Assembly: GCA_030431975.1 (NCBI GenBank)
Contig: JAUIHP010000003.1
Span: 62,001 to 126,000, forward strand
Direction of reading: 5' to 3'
Source: a bacterium
Lineage (GTDB): Bacteria; Eisenbacteria; RBG-16-71-46; CAIMUX01
DNA: 64,000 bases
Translations under genes and position numbers: made by a program
Shown here: piece after piece, positions 1 through 7,312 of the stretch
Position numbering within the stretch: position 1 is the first letter of the stretch
Layout: each line of letters begins with the position of its first letter
Notes under the pieces: generated by a model
Database searches by the model: none
Seen by the model: only the letters and a program-made list of their open reading frames with translations
Told to the model about the DNA's origin: nothing

Positions 1-2
1 CG

Positions 3-419
3 GCGCTTCTTTCTATTCGGAAGCGGCTCGCTCCGTATCACGCCCTCTATGTCGACAAAGACGAGCAGGCTGCCCTCGACCTTCAAGCGGCTACACTGGC
101 TGCAAATTGGAAAGAGGACCCGGAGGAACTGAACCAGCTCGCTTGGTGGTGCGTGATCCATCGTGTGCACCTGGATAAGGCCAAGGCCTGGGCGCAACAG
201 GCCATCGCAGGATTGTCCGAGAACGAGAAAAAGAGAGAGCGGGCCAACGCCCGGGACACTCTCGCCGAGATCCATCTTCTTCAGGGAAACAAGGATCTCG
301 CCATTGCAGAGTGGCAGCAGGCCATGAAGGACCATCCGCGCTTGAAAGCCTACCGTGACAAGCTGGTCGAGCTCGGAGTGAAGTTTGATGACGAGAACGC
401 CAAGATGGGTGGCAAGTAG
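3..419 (+). CDS. TPR-like protein, C-terminal fragment (5' end outside window)
   Basis: The frame is open from the window edge to the stop, so only the last 138 residues are seen. They form amphipathic helix pairs typical of tetratricopeptide repeats, with an N-x-x-A-W-W-C segment followed by L-x-K-A-x-x-W-A-x-x-A and a second pair around [14 protein letters not shown]. This arrangement is common at the C-terminal end of secreted or membrane-attached thioredoxin-domain/TPR proteins, which is an analogy only because the thioredoxin part is not in view. An internal GTG at 153 is not needed as a start because the frame continues upstream. The aldolase gene follows 23 bases later on the same strand. 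Confidence 0.75.
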   Translation, partial: ALLSIRKRLAPYHALYVDKDEQAALDLQAATLAANWKEDPEELNQLAWWCVIHRVHLDKAKAWAQQAIAGLSENEKKRERANARDTLAEIHLLQGNKDLAIAEWQQAMKDHPRLKAYRDKLVELGVKFDDENAKMGGK

Positions 420-442
420 TCGCCGCGGGAGGATGTAAGGGG

Positions 443-1495
443 ATGATCGATCGCATTCAGGATCTACTCGGGGACGAAGCGGGACTCCTCGACTACCAGG
501 TCACCGGGATCAAGAAGGAAGAGATTCATCTTCCCGGTCCGGACTTCGTCGAGCGGGTTTGGCTCGATTCCGACCGGCCCGTTTCGGTGCTGCGAAACCT
601 GCAGTGGTTGTTCAGCCACGGTCGACTCGGACACTCCGGATACCTCTCCATCCTTCCCGTCGATCAGGGCATCGAACATTCCGGCGCCGCATCCTTCGCG
701 CCCAACCCGATCTACTTCGATCCGGAAAACATCGTCAAGCTGGCCGTGGAAGGCGGATGCAACGCCGTGACCTCGACTCTGGGCGTTCTCGGTTCGGTCG
801 CTCGTCGGTATGCCTTCCGCATTCCCTTCATCGTCAAACTCAACCACAACGAACTGCTCTCCCATCCGGCGCAGCACGATCAAACGATGTACGGCCGCGT
901 CGAGCAGGCCTTCGAGATGGGAGCCGCCGGAGTCGGCGCGACCGTCTACTTTGGATCCGACGAATCCAGACGGCAACTCGAGGAAGTCTCCGAGGCTTTC
1001 CAGCAGGCGCACGAACTCGGACTCTTCACCGTGCTCTGGTGCTACCTGCGCAACGCCGGGTTCAAGCACGAAGGCACCGACTACCACACCTCGGCCGACC
1101 TGACCGGACAAGCCAACCATCTCGGCGTCACCATTCAGGCGGACATCATCAAGCAGAAGCTCCCGGAGAGGAACGGCGGCTACAACGCCATCGGTTTCGG
1201 GCGGACGCACCCGCGCGTCTACTCCGAGCTGACCGGCGACCACCCCATCGAGTGGACGCGTTGGCAGGTCGTGAACTGCTTCATGGGACGAAGCGGACTC
1301 ATCAACTCCGGCGGCGCCTCGTCCGGGCATGGCGATCTTTCTGAAGCCGTCATCACGGCCGTCATCAACAAGCGGGCCGGAGGGATGGGACTCATCTCCG
1401 GACGGAAAGCGTTCCAGCGTGAGATGTCCGAAGGTGTGAAGTTGCTGAACGCCGTCCAGGACGTCTACCTCTGCGAGGACGTCACGATCGCGTAG
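443..1495 (+). CDS. fbaB: Class I fructose-bisphosphate aldolase (DhnA/FbaB type)
   Basis: The 350-residue protein should cleave fructose 1,6-bisphosphate to glyceraldehyde 3-phosphate and dihydroxyacetone phosphate in glycolysis and gluconeogenesis, using a Schiff base and no metal. It matches the bacterial FbaB pattern through its length: the [10 protein letters not shown] block near residue 75, [15 protein letters not shown], the [12 protein letters not shown] stretch, the ADIIKQK block expected to hold the Schiff-base lysine, [10 protein letters not shown], and the C-terminal [16 protein letters not shown]. The start is supported by GGGAGG at 428-433. An overlapping open frame on the other strand is a shadow. 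It is cytoplasmic. The downstream exporter gene lies 74 bases away and may be co-transcribed. Confidence 0.95.
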   Translation: MIDRIQDLLGDEAGLLDYQVTGIKKEEIHLPGPDFVERVWLDSDRPVSVLRNLQWLFSHGRLGHSGYLSILPVDQGIEHSGAASFAPNPIYFDPENIVKLAVEGGCNAVTSTLGVLGSVARRYAFRIPFIVKLNHNELLSHPAQHDQTMYGRVEQAFEMGAAGVGATVYFGSDESRRQLEEVSEAFQQAHELGLFTVLWCYLRNAGFKHEGTDYHTSADLTGQANHLGVTIQADIIKQKLPERNGGYNAIGFGRTHPRVYSELTGDHPIEWTRWQVVNCFMGRSGLINSGGASSGHGDLSEAVITAVINKRAGGMGLISGRKAFQREMSEGVKLLNAVQDVYLCEDVTIA

Positions 1496-1569
1496 TTCGT
1501 ATGGCGGGAGGACTCTCCCTGAGATCGAACACGCTCTGCATACCGGGCGTTGCGTGAGGAAGCCAACGG

Positions 1570-2487
1570 ATGAACGAGCCATCATCCCGGCGGGTCACCC
1601 CCGCCGGGATTCTTCATCTCCTCGTCATTTACTTCGTTTGGGGTAGCACCTACCTCGCCATTCGTATCGCCGTAAACGAAGACGGTGGATTCCCGCCGTT
1701 CCTGATGGCAGCCGGTCGCGTCCTCCTGGGCGGCGCCATCCTTTGGGTGTGGGGAGCTCTTCGCCGCAACCGGCTTCGACCCACCCGCGCGGAATGGATC
1801 ACGCTCAGCGCGTCGGCCCTGCTCCTTTGGGTCGGCGGAAACGGAGCCGTGGTCTGGGCCGAGCAGTACGCCGACTCCGCATACGCAGCGCTGCTCGTCG
1901 GCGCGCTTCCTTTGTGGGTCGCACTCTTTGAAGCGATCATTGATCGACGGTCGCCCACTCCGCTGCTTGCACTGTCTCTACTCGTTGGGTTCGCGGGAAT
2001 CACGGCGATCAGCCTGCCCGATCTGCGGCATGCGCAAGGCGCAGACCTGTGGGCGTTGCTCGCGTTGTTCCTCGCTCCGTTCAGTTGGGGCATCGGATCG
2101 GTGTTGCAGCAACGGCGTCCCGTCCGCCTGTCGCCGGAGTTGTCAAGCGCCTATCAGCAGCTGTTGGGCGGAGTCCTCTTTCTCGGGCTCGCGACGGCGA
2201 CGCGGGAAGGTCGGCCCGATCCCTCGGCCGAAGCGTGGGCCGCCTGGGGATACCTCGTGATTTTCGGTTCTGTGATCGCGTTCACGTCGTTCGTCAAAGC
2301 CTTGCAGATGCTTCCGGCCAAGATCGTCATGACCTACGGGTACGTCAATCCGGTGGTGGCTGTTTTTCTGGGATGGTGGTTTCTGCAGGAGGAGATCACG
2401 ACCTGGACGATGGTGGGGACGGCGCTGGTTTTTGCGGGGACGGCGGGAGTGTTCAGGGATAAGGAGCAGCGGAGGCAATCGGAGTAG
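1570..2487 (+). CDS. EamA/DMT-family transporter
   Basis: This 305-residue integral membrane protein shows about ten hydrophobic segments in two homologous halves, as expected for EamA (drug/metabolite transporter) exporters. The first half opens with the typical YFVWGSTYLAIRIAV and the second carries the WGIGSVLQQRR and VMTYGYVNPVVAVFLGWW motifs, close to the YedA/RhaT branch. Substrates of this branch vary (amino acids, nucleosides, drugs), so none is assigned. GAGGAAG about eight bases upstream supports the ATG. It follows the aldolase on the same strand and ends before a hairpin that separates it from a convergent gene. Confidence 0.9.
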   Translation: MNEPSSRRVTPAGILHLLVIYFVWGSTYLAIRIAVNEDGGFPPFLMAAGRVLLGGAILWVWGALRRNRLRPTRAEWITLSASALLLWVGGNGAVVWAEQYADSAYAALLVGALPLWVALFEAIIDRRSPTPLLALSLLVGFAGITAISLPDLRHAQGADLWALLALFLAPFSWGIGSVLQQRRPVRLSPELSSAYQQLLGGVLFLGLATATREGRPDPSAEAWAAWGYLVIFGSVIAFTSFVKALQMLPAKIVMTYGYVNPVVAVFLGWWFLQEEITTWTMVGTALVFAGTAGVFRDKEQRRQSE

Positions 2488-2576
2488 TTGAAACTACGTC
2501 GGACAATCTCGATTGCAGACCTCCGATGCACCCTGTACAGGGAAGGAGTCAAGTCAGGTAAGAGGCGCAGGCGTCG

Positions 2577-2613
2577 AAGGAGCCCCCGCGTCGGTACGAC
2601 ACGGAGGCTCCTT
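2577..2613. terminator. Hairpin between convergent genes
   Basis: AAGGAGCC at 2577-2584 pairs with GGCTCCTT at 2606-2613, an eight-base-pair stem. It lies between the ends of the EamA exporter and the convergent propeller gene. There is no clear T-run, so Rho-independent function on either strand is only likely. The other ~180 bases of this gap show nothing else. Confidence 0.5.
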
Positions 2614-2667
2614 ACGTCTTCGGGGCGGGAGAGGAATGCCACCGAAGCTTCGAAGTCTTTCAGCCTC

Positions 2668-3891
2668 TCAGCGAACCAAAGTCAGGGCGCGCGTCTCGAA
2701 CCGGCCGCCCGCTTTGACGCGGGCCAGGTACACTCCCGCCCCGGCAGCGTCACCGCTGTTCGCACGTCCATCCCAGACAACCCCGTGGCTTCCGGCTGCC
2801 ATGGATCCCGACCAAAGCGTACGCACCTCTCGCCCGAGCATGTCAAAGATGCTCACCACACAGTCCGACGGCTGGGCGAGCCGAAACCGTACCTGTGTTT
2901 CGTCACGAAACGGATTCGGTAAGGCGCCCTCGATCTGCACAGGCCCGCGACGACTGTCGAGTTCTTCGATCGTCGCGCCACCTGATGGGTAGGAAACGCC
3001 CGCAGGCACGTCCAGCTCGACGACCCGAAGGCTCGTGTTGTTGGGAGCGGTTCCCATCGTGTAGAGGAACTGACCATCCGCGGACAGCTCCAAACCGTTC
3101 GGCGAGTTGAAACGCGCCACCTCTGCGTCGCCATCTGTGGTTCCCGCAGTTCCGGTGCCCGCCAGCACCCTCCAGGTACCATCCATAAGCACTTCGTAGA
3201 CGACATGCGCCTCGATGCCGCTCGCGTAAAGGCGTCCGTTGCCGTACACGATGTGTCCAAGGTTCCAAGTCCCCGGACTCGGCAGTTGCGCAAAGAGACT
3301 GACGTCGCCCGCCGGCGTCACCCGATAGATCGATCCAACCTGCGCACCGCCGACATAGAAGTTACCGTCGTCGGCGTAGGCAATCCCCAGCGGGTACTGA
3401 AGGATCCCACCGGACGCCACCAGCGTGACCGTCCCGTCCGGAGAGATTCTCTTGATCTGCCGGAGCGTACCGCTCGTCCAGTAGAGGTCCCCGTTTGGGT
3501 GGAAGGCGAGCCCGTCTCCGCGAGATCCAACCGGAACCCATTGCTCGTTGGTCCCTGAAGGACGGATCCGGTTGACGTAAGTCCCGGTCCAGTTCGTCAC
3601 GTAGAGGTTGCCGTCTTCGTCGAAGGTGCAGTCGATGGGGCCGGAGAGCCCGGTCGCAAACGTGCTGACAGCTCCGGCTGCCACGTCGACTTCCGCGATC
3701 GTCGTTCCCTCCCAGGCGGACGTGATAAAAAGATTCCCATCGGTTCCGAAAGCCATTCCGTCTGCGCTGATGCCTTCGGAGAGCGTGATTGTGGATACGG
3801 TCTCGGCATCGGCATCGGCCGCCGAGGCGATGAGGAGCGCGCCAAGAAGCAGGGTGTTTCGACGCGCGAAGGCGAAGAGAGTTCCGGTCAT
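2668..3891 (-). CDS. Secreted NHL/SMP-30-like beta-propeller with C-terminal sorting domain
   Basis: This 407-residue protein begins with an apparent signal peptide (RRNTLLLGALLIASAADADA). Repeated blades follow of the form DGNLYVT, GDLYWTSG, DGNFYVGG and GRLYAS, and an NHL-type segment reads GTGTAGTTDGDAEVARFNSPNG. The last ~80 residues form an immunoglobulin-like FlgD/Por-type tail (VSIFDMLGREVRTL, HGVVWDGR, GAGVYLARV), the type used for export and surface attachment in FCB-group bacteria. An AGGAGG lies 13 bases before the ATG, which is rather far. No catalytic residues can be named. It is divergent from the AraC-type regulator, which may control it. Confidence 0.85.
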   Translation of the reverse strand: MTGTLFAFARRNTLLLGALLIASAADADAETVSTITLSEGISADGMAFGTDGNLFITSAWEGTTIAEVDVAAGAVSTFATGLSGPIDCTFDEDGNLYVTNWTGTYVNRIRPSGTNEQWVPVGSRGDGLAFHPNGDLYWTSGTLRQIKRISPDGTVTLVASGGILQYPLGIAYADDGNFYVGGAQVGSIYRVTPAGDVSLFAQLPSPGTWNLGHIVYGNGRLYASGIEAHVVYEVLMDGTWRVLAGTGTAGTTDGDAEVARFNSPNGLELSADGQFLYTMGTAPNNTSLRVVELDVPAGVSYPSGGATIEELDSRRGPVQIEGALPNPFRDETQVRFRLAQPSDCVVSIFDMLGREVRTLWSGSMAAGSHGVVWDGRANSGDAAGAGVYLARVKAGGRFETRALTLVR

Positions 3892-4051
3892 GGGTTCTGA
3901 ACATCCTCCTTACAGAAACGGGTCGTGGAAGTCGAAGCGGCAAGACGAGGCGCGGACCCCGACCGTGGCTCCCTCGCCGAACTGCAGCCCAGCCGCTCAC
4001 AGGACCGGCTGATGCAAGGATTCTGGAGGTACGAAGCGATCTCTTCGTCCT

Positions 4052-4063
4052 TCCCAATTGGGA
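4052..4063. promoter_or_regulatory. Perfect 12-bp palindrome in divergent promoter region
   Basis: TCCCAATTGGGA lies in the 245-base gap between the propeller gene (minus) and the AraC-type regulator (plus), 74 bases before the regulator's start. It could bind a dimeric regulator. No protein is assigned to it, and AraC proteins usually prefer direct repeats. Confidence 0.3.
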
Positions 4064-4136
4064 GTGACGACATGCACCCGTACGAGTAGCGTAAACTGCA
4101 CCATGGGGTTGGAGAGACCCAAGAAAGGGTGACAGG

Positions 4137-5501
4137 TTGAGCGACACACCTTTCGGGCAGGTGGGGTTTCTGGGTGTCCTGGTTCTGTTCGGGGCGATCC
4201 AGGGACTCTTTCTCGCCGGCTTCTTTCTCGTCCGCCGCCGCGGAGACCGTGTGGCGAACCGTCTGCTCAGTCTGCTCATCGGCTTGATTTCGATCCATCT
4301 GGCCGAACTGACCCTCGGGAACACCTCACTCATCCAGAAGGCACCCTATCTGGATGCGACGACCTTTCCGCTGATCTTCCTCATCGGGCCGGTCTACTTC
4401 TTCTATGTGCGTCGGCTTCTCGAGCCAGGCGCCGGGTGGCGATGGATCGACCTGCTGCATGCATTGCCGGCGGCCTACGTGGCCTGGGCCAATATGCCGT
4501 GGTATCTAACGCCCGCGGAGCAGAAGCTCGCGTACTACCAATGGCTGGCCGAGGGCAATCCCGTGCCGATCAGCCTGAGTCTCTACCTGGTGCTCGCTTT
4601 CAACATCGTCCAGAACCTGGTCTACCTTGGGCTGAGTGTGCGCCGGATCCGGGAGGCCGAGGGGCGGGTCAAGGAGAGCACTTCCGACAATGCTTTTGTC
4701 GTCAGCGTCGTTTCCCTCAAGAGGCTGAGTTCCGGTTTCGCCCTTTGGATCCTGACTTACCTCGTGGCCTTCTTTGCTCTCATACGCTGGGGGGAGTACG
4801 GAATCTTTGTTGACCAGTTGTGGCTGTTGGTCACGGCGGTGTTCATCCAGGCAAACGGGGTCGTGGCGATGGTTCGTCCAGAGACCTTCCATCATGAGGT
4901 GCGTATCGTCGCTGTGGGGGTGAGTGAGGCGGAACGATCGCCGACCGACAGAGCAGGTCTTCACGCGTCGAATGATGCGGGCTACTCGAGCGAGAAGCTG
5001 CCGGAAGAGGGGCTCGAAACCCCATCCGGCACCAATGTGCTACCTGGCAACAACGAGTCTTCCACTGTTGCGGAGAGTACTCAGAACGAGAAACCTTCCC
5101 ATCCTCGGTCGCGGGTGAGGTACGAGAAGTCTTCCATCGCACCAGAGCTCGCTGCTGCGTTTCACGAACGCTTCGAGAGTTTGATGGAGACCGAAAAGCC
5201 GTTCCTCGAGCCTTCACTCAAGCTGTCGGACCTCGCCGACCAACTCGGAATCAGCTCCCACCATCTCTCACAAATCCTGAACGTCGAGCGTCGGCAGAAC
5301 TTCTTTGAGGTCGTGAATCGCTATCGGGTTGAAGAGGCGCAGCGTCTGTTGATCGATCCCGAGACCGAGAACCTGACGGTTCTCGCCATAGCGTACCGCG
5401 CGGGCTTCAACAACAAGAACTCGTTCAATCGGGCTTTCAAGCAGTACACCGGGGAAACACCGTCCGGGTTCCGGCGGCGCATGCAGCAGTCGGCCTCCTG
5501 A
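4137..5501 (+). CDS. Membrane-anchored AraC-family transcription regulator
   Basis: The 454-residue protein has about seven hydrophobic segments in its first ~240 residues, beginning GFLGVLVLFGAIQGLFLAGF. A ~100-residue polar linker follows, then a C-terminal AraC/XylS double helix-turn-helix of ~100 residues. The DNA-binding part is recognisable from LSDLADQLGISSHHLSQILN and the second-helix consensus LAIAYRAGFNNKNSFNRAFKQYTGETPSGFRRR. This layout is known from membrane-bound AraC regulators in FCB and related bacteria that sense a signal at the membrane, but the signal is not known here. The start is a TTG with a weak purine-rich site upstream. The region around 4052-4063 may be its operator and the divergent propeller gene a possible target. 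Confidence 0.88.
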   Translation: MSDTPFGQVGFLGVLVLFGAIQGLFLAGFFLVRRRGDRVANRLLSLLIGLISIHLAELTLGNTSLIQKAPYLDATTFPLIFLIGPVYFFYVRRLLEPGAGWRWIDLLHALPAAYVAWANMPWYLTPAEQKLAYYQWLAEGNPVPISLSLYLVLAFNIVQNLVYLGLSVRRIREAEGRVKESTSDNAFVVSVVSLKRLSSGFALWILTYLVAFFALIRWGEYGIFVDQLWLLVTAVFIQANGVVAMVRPETFHHEVRIVAVGVSEAERSPTDRAGLHASNDAGYSSEKLPEEGLETPSGTNVLPGNNESSTVAESTQNEKPSHPRSRVRYEKSSIAPELAAAFHERFESLMETEKPFLEPSLKLSDLADQLGISSHHLSQILNVERRQNFFEVVNRYRVEEAQRLLIDPETENLTVLAIAYRAGFNNKNSFNRAFKQYTGETPSGFRRRMQQSAS

Positions 5502-5664
5502 TCCAATCAGGGTATTGCGGCCTTCGCCGGCCAACCGGTGGGACCTGAGAGTGGTGAGCTGCACCGGTCAGAGGGACGTTTCGGCGCAGACTCGACGAGA
5601 GGGAATGACGCGGCGTCCCGCACTCCGACCGGGGAACAATGGACCTCGATCCGTCTCACAAGTT

Positions 5665-6441
5665 TCAGCGACTTGTCTCGCTACTCGAGTCTTCCGGCAT
5701 GTCGATGACGTCCGCCAGACGATGCAGCGCGGCCTTCAGTCGAAGATCGAGACCGGCCATCTCCTCGGGGGGAAGGAGTGCTTCGATCTCCTGACGAAGC
5801 CTCTCCGCGGTGACTTCACGAGCCGCCGCCCGCAGCTCATCCGCCAATTCCTTTCGGCTCATGCTCCGCTTCCTGCGCAGTCGCGGAATCCGTGAGTCCA
5901 CGTGCGCGAGACGTGCATCCAGAACGCCGATCTCCGGCTGGGTTTCCAAACGGGCGAAAAGGAAGTAGCTGTCATACAGATCGCGAGCCAACCGACGCTC
6001 ATTCCACGCCGCGATCTTGTCGGCGAGAGCATGTGCGGGACTCATCATGCGAATGACCTGGGACGGATGACCCAGGCTGCGCGCAAAGCCTCCGGTCGCC
6101 ATCGGGACGGTCCCGCATTCCGGGGCCACATTCACCTCGATTTGGATCTGGGCCTCGTCGACGCGAACCATCGCCCGGATCATCCTCGAATGAATGTCGA
6201 TCCGGACTTCGGCATCAGGGAGTCCGCTCAGCACCTCCTCGATCTCGGACCGAATCTCGTTCTTGGATGTGAACGGCACAAAGACGAAATCGATGTCCGT
6301 CGTGTACCGCGGGCTGTCGAGAAGACGAAAGGCAACTCCTCCTTTGAGGACCGCGTGATCCTCGAAGACCTCCGAGAACCGGTGCATTGCCCACAGAAAC
6401 AGCCCGTCGACGGTGGCAGGTCGATCGAGTCGGGTCGTCAT
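5665..6441 (-). CDS. AbiEii/AbiGii-type nucleotidyltransferase toxin
   Basis: This 258-residue protein is the toxin of a type IV (AbiE) toxin-antitoxin pair. The family are DNA polymerase beta-like nucleotidyltransferases that modify a cellular target and block growth during phage infection. The signature is visible near the N-terminus: VLKGGVAFRLL with the Gly-Gly pair at 34-35, then TTDIDFVF with the metal-binding aspartates at 49 and 51. A later block ALADKIAAWNERRLARDLYDSYFL matches the family K-x-x-A-x-x-x-R-x-x-x-R-D-x-x-D pattern. Its ATG overlaps the antitoxin stop by four bases, so translation is coupled. The tail is charged and ends SSSETSR. Confidence 0.85.
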   Translation of the reverse strand: MTTRLDRPATVDGLFLWAMHRFSEVFEDHAVLKGGVAFRLLDSPRYTTDIDFVFVPFTSKNEIRSEIEEVLSGLPDAEVRIDIHSRMIRAMVRVDEAQIQIEVNVAPECGTVPMATGGFARSLGHPSQVIRMMSPAHALADKIAAWNERRLARDLYDSYFLFARLETQPEIGVLDARLAHVDSRIPRLRRKRSMSRKELADELRAAAREVTAERLRQEIEALLPPEEMAGLDLRLKAALHRLADVIDMPEDSSSETSR

Positions 6442-7037
6442 CGAAGCTCCAGTGCCTGTTTGGCGAACGAGATGAAGCGAGGGTTGCGGTAGCGCTCGAT
6501 GTACTCGGCCAGCTGGCCCTTGTCGAGTCGGTCCACGTTCATGTCCGAATAGATGTCGAAGGCGAAGCGGCGCCCGCGAAGGTGGAAGTACAGAACATCG
6601 ACGGCCGCTTTCTCCGCATCTGCAAATCTCACTCCGTCCACGGTCTCGAAACCGAAGAAGAGTTGGGGAGAGATCCCGACGTGCTCTATGGACTGTCCAT
6701 CGTTGGAATATTCGCGAGTTCGTCCGACTTTGACGGCGAGGACGCGGCGCTCGGGATTGGTGCCGATGATCAGGTGCCGCGCGAGGACAGTCTCGAAACT
6801 GACATAGGACTCCGGAGCGATGCGTTGACTAAGCGTGGCGAGGTCAAATCCTTCCATGACGTACCAGCCACGCGAGAACCGGCGGAGAATGTCGTGCTCG
6901 ATGAGCGTTCCAACTCGCCGAACGAAAGCGGCGGGGTGGGGCTCGGCCAGCAGCACCTGGAGGTCGAACTTGGAGAAAACACCGCGCTGGGCCACTCGTA
7001 GGGCGGTGAGGGTCCGGATGTCTGACGCCATTTTCAT
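6438..7037 (-). CDS. AbiEi-type antitoxin/autorepressor
   Basis: About 199 residues with an N-terminal winged helix-turn-helix (GVFSKFDLQVLL, VRRVGTLIEHDILRRFSRGWYVM) and a C-terminal domain (FADAEKAAVDVLYF) as in AbiEi antitoxins. These bind their own promoter and neutralise AbiEii without binding the toxin. The longest frame starts at a TTG at 7076, but that TTG reads as a -35 box and the first 13 codons would cover a palindrome. An ATG at 7037 (or 7031) is therefore preferred. The toxin gene follows with a four-base overlap, antitoxin first, as is usual in this family. Confidence 0.82.
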   Translation of the reverse strand: MKMASDIRTLTALRVAQRGVFSKFDLQVLLAEPHPAAFVRRVGTLIEHDILRRFSRGWYVMEGFDLATLSQRIAPESYVSFETVLARHLIIGTNPERRVLAVKVGRTREYSNDGQSIEHVGISPQLFFGFETVDGVRFADAEKAAVDVLYFHLRGRRFAFDIYSDMNVDRLDKGQLAEYIERYRNPRFISFAKQALELR

Positions 7038-7044
7038 AATGTCA

Positions 7045-7076
7045 CTTAAACTACGTATTTGTAGTTTATCCGTCAA
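7045..7076 (-). promoter_or_regulatory. Putative AbiE operon promoter with operator palindrome
   Basis: Reading the minus strand, TTGACG (7076-7071) is followed after 17 bases by TAGTTT (7053-7048), a fair sigma-70-type arrangement. A perfect inverted repeat (TAAACTAC at 7047-7054, GTAGTTTA at 7061-7068, six-base spacer) occupies the spacer and overlaps the -10. This suits autorepression by the AbiEi protein. The predicted transcript start would lie only a few bases before the preferred ATG, so the mRNA may be nearly leaderless. Confidence 0.55.
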
Positions 7077-7312
7077 TATGACTATGGATCAGCGGGGACA
7101 CTAAGCGTGCCGGGCGGAACCTGGCCCAAGGGAGGGCCGTGCCGGGGCGACATCCGGGAGTTTTCCCGGGAAACGTAACACGTTGTTAAGCAGTTGCTTG
7201 TGTCCGACTCGGGGGAAACCCCGAACCCAGACCCGGGCACCTGCTACCAGAGTTTCGATTCGCTGATCCCACAACCCCATCCCTCACAGGCACTTACCAG
7301 CTCACCACCCTC

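Noticed and set aside
464-1585. 373-codon minus-strand frame opposite the aldolase gene
   Set aside because: It mirrors a clearly conserved aldolase on the plus strand; such long antisense frames are usual in GC-rich DNA.
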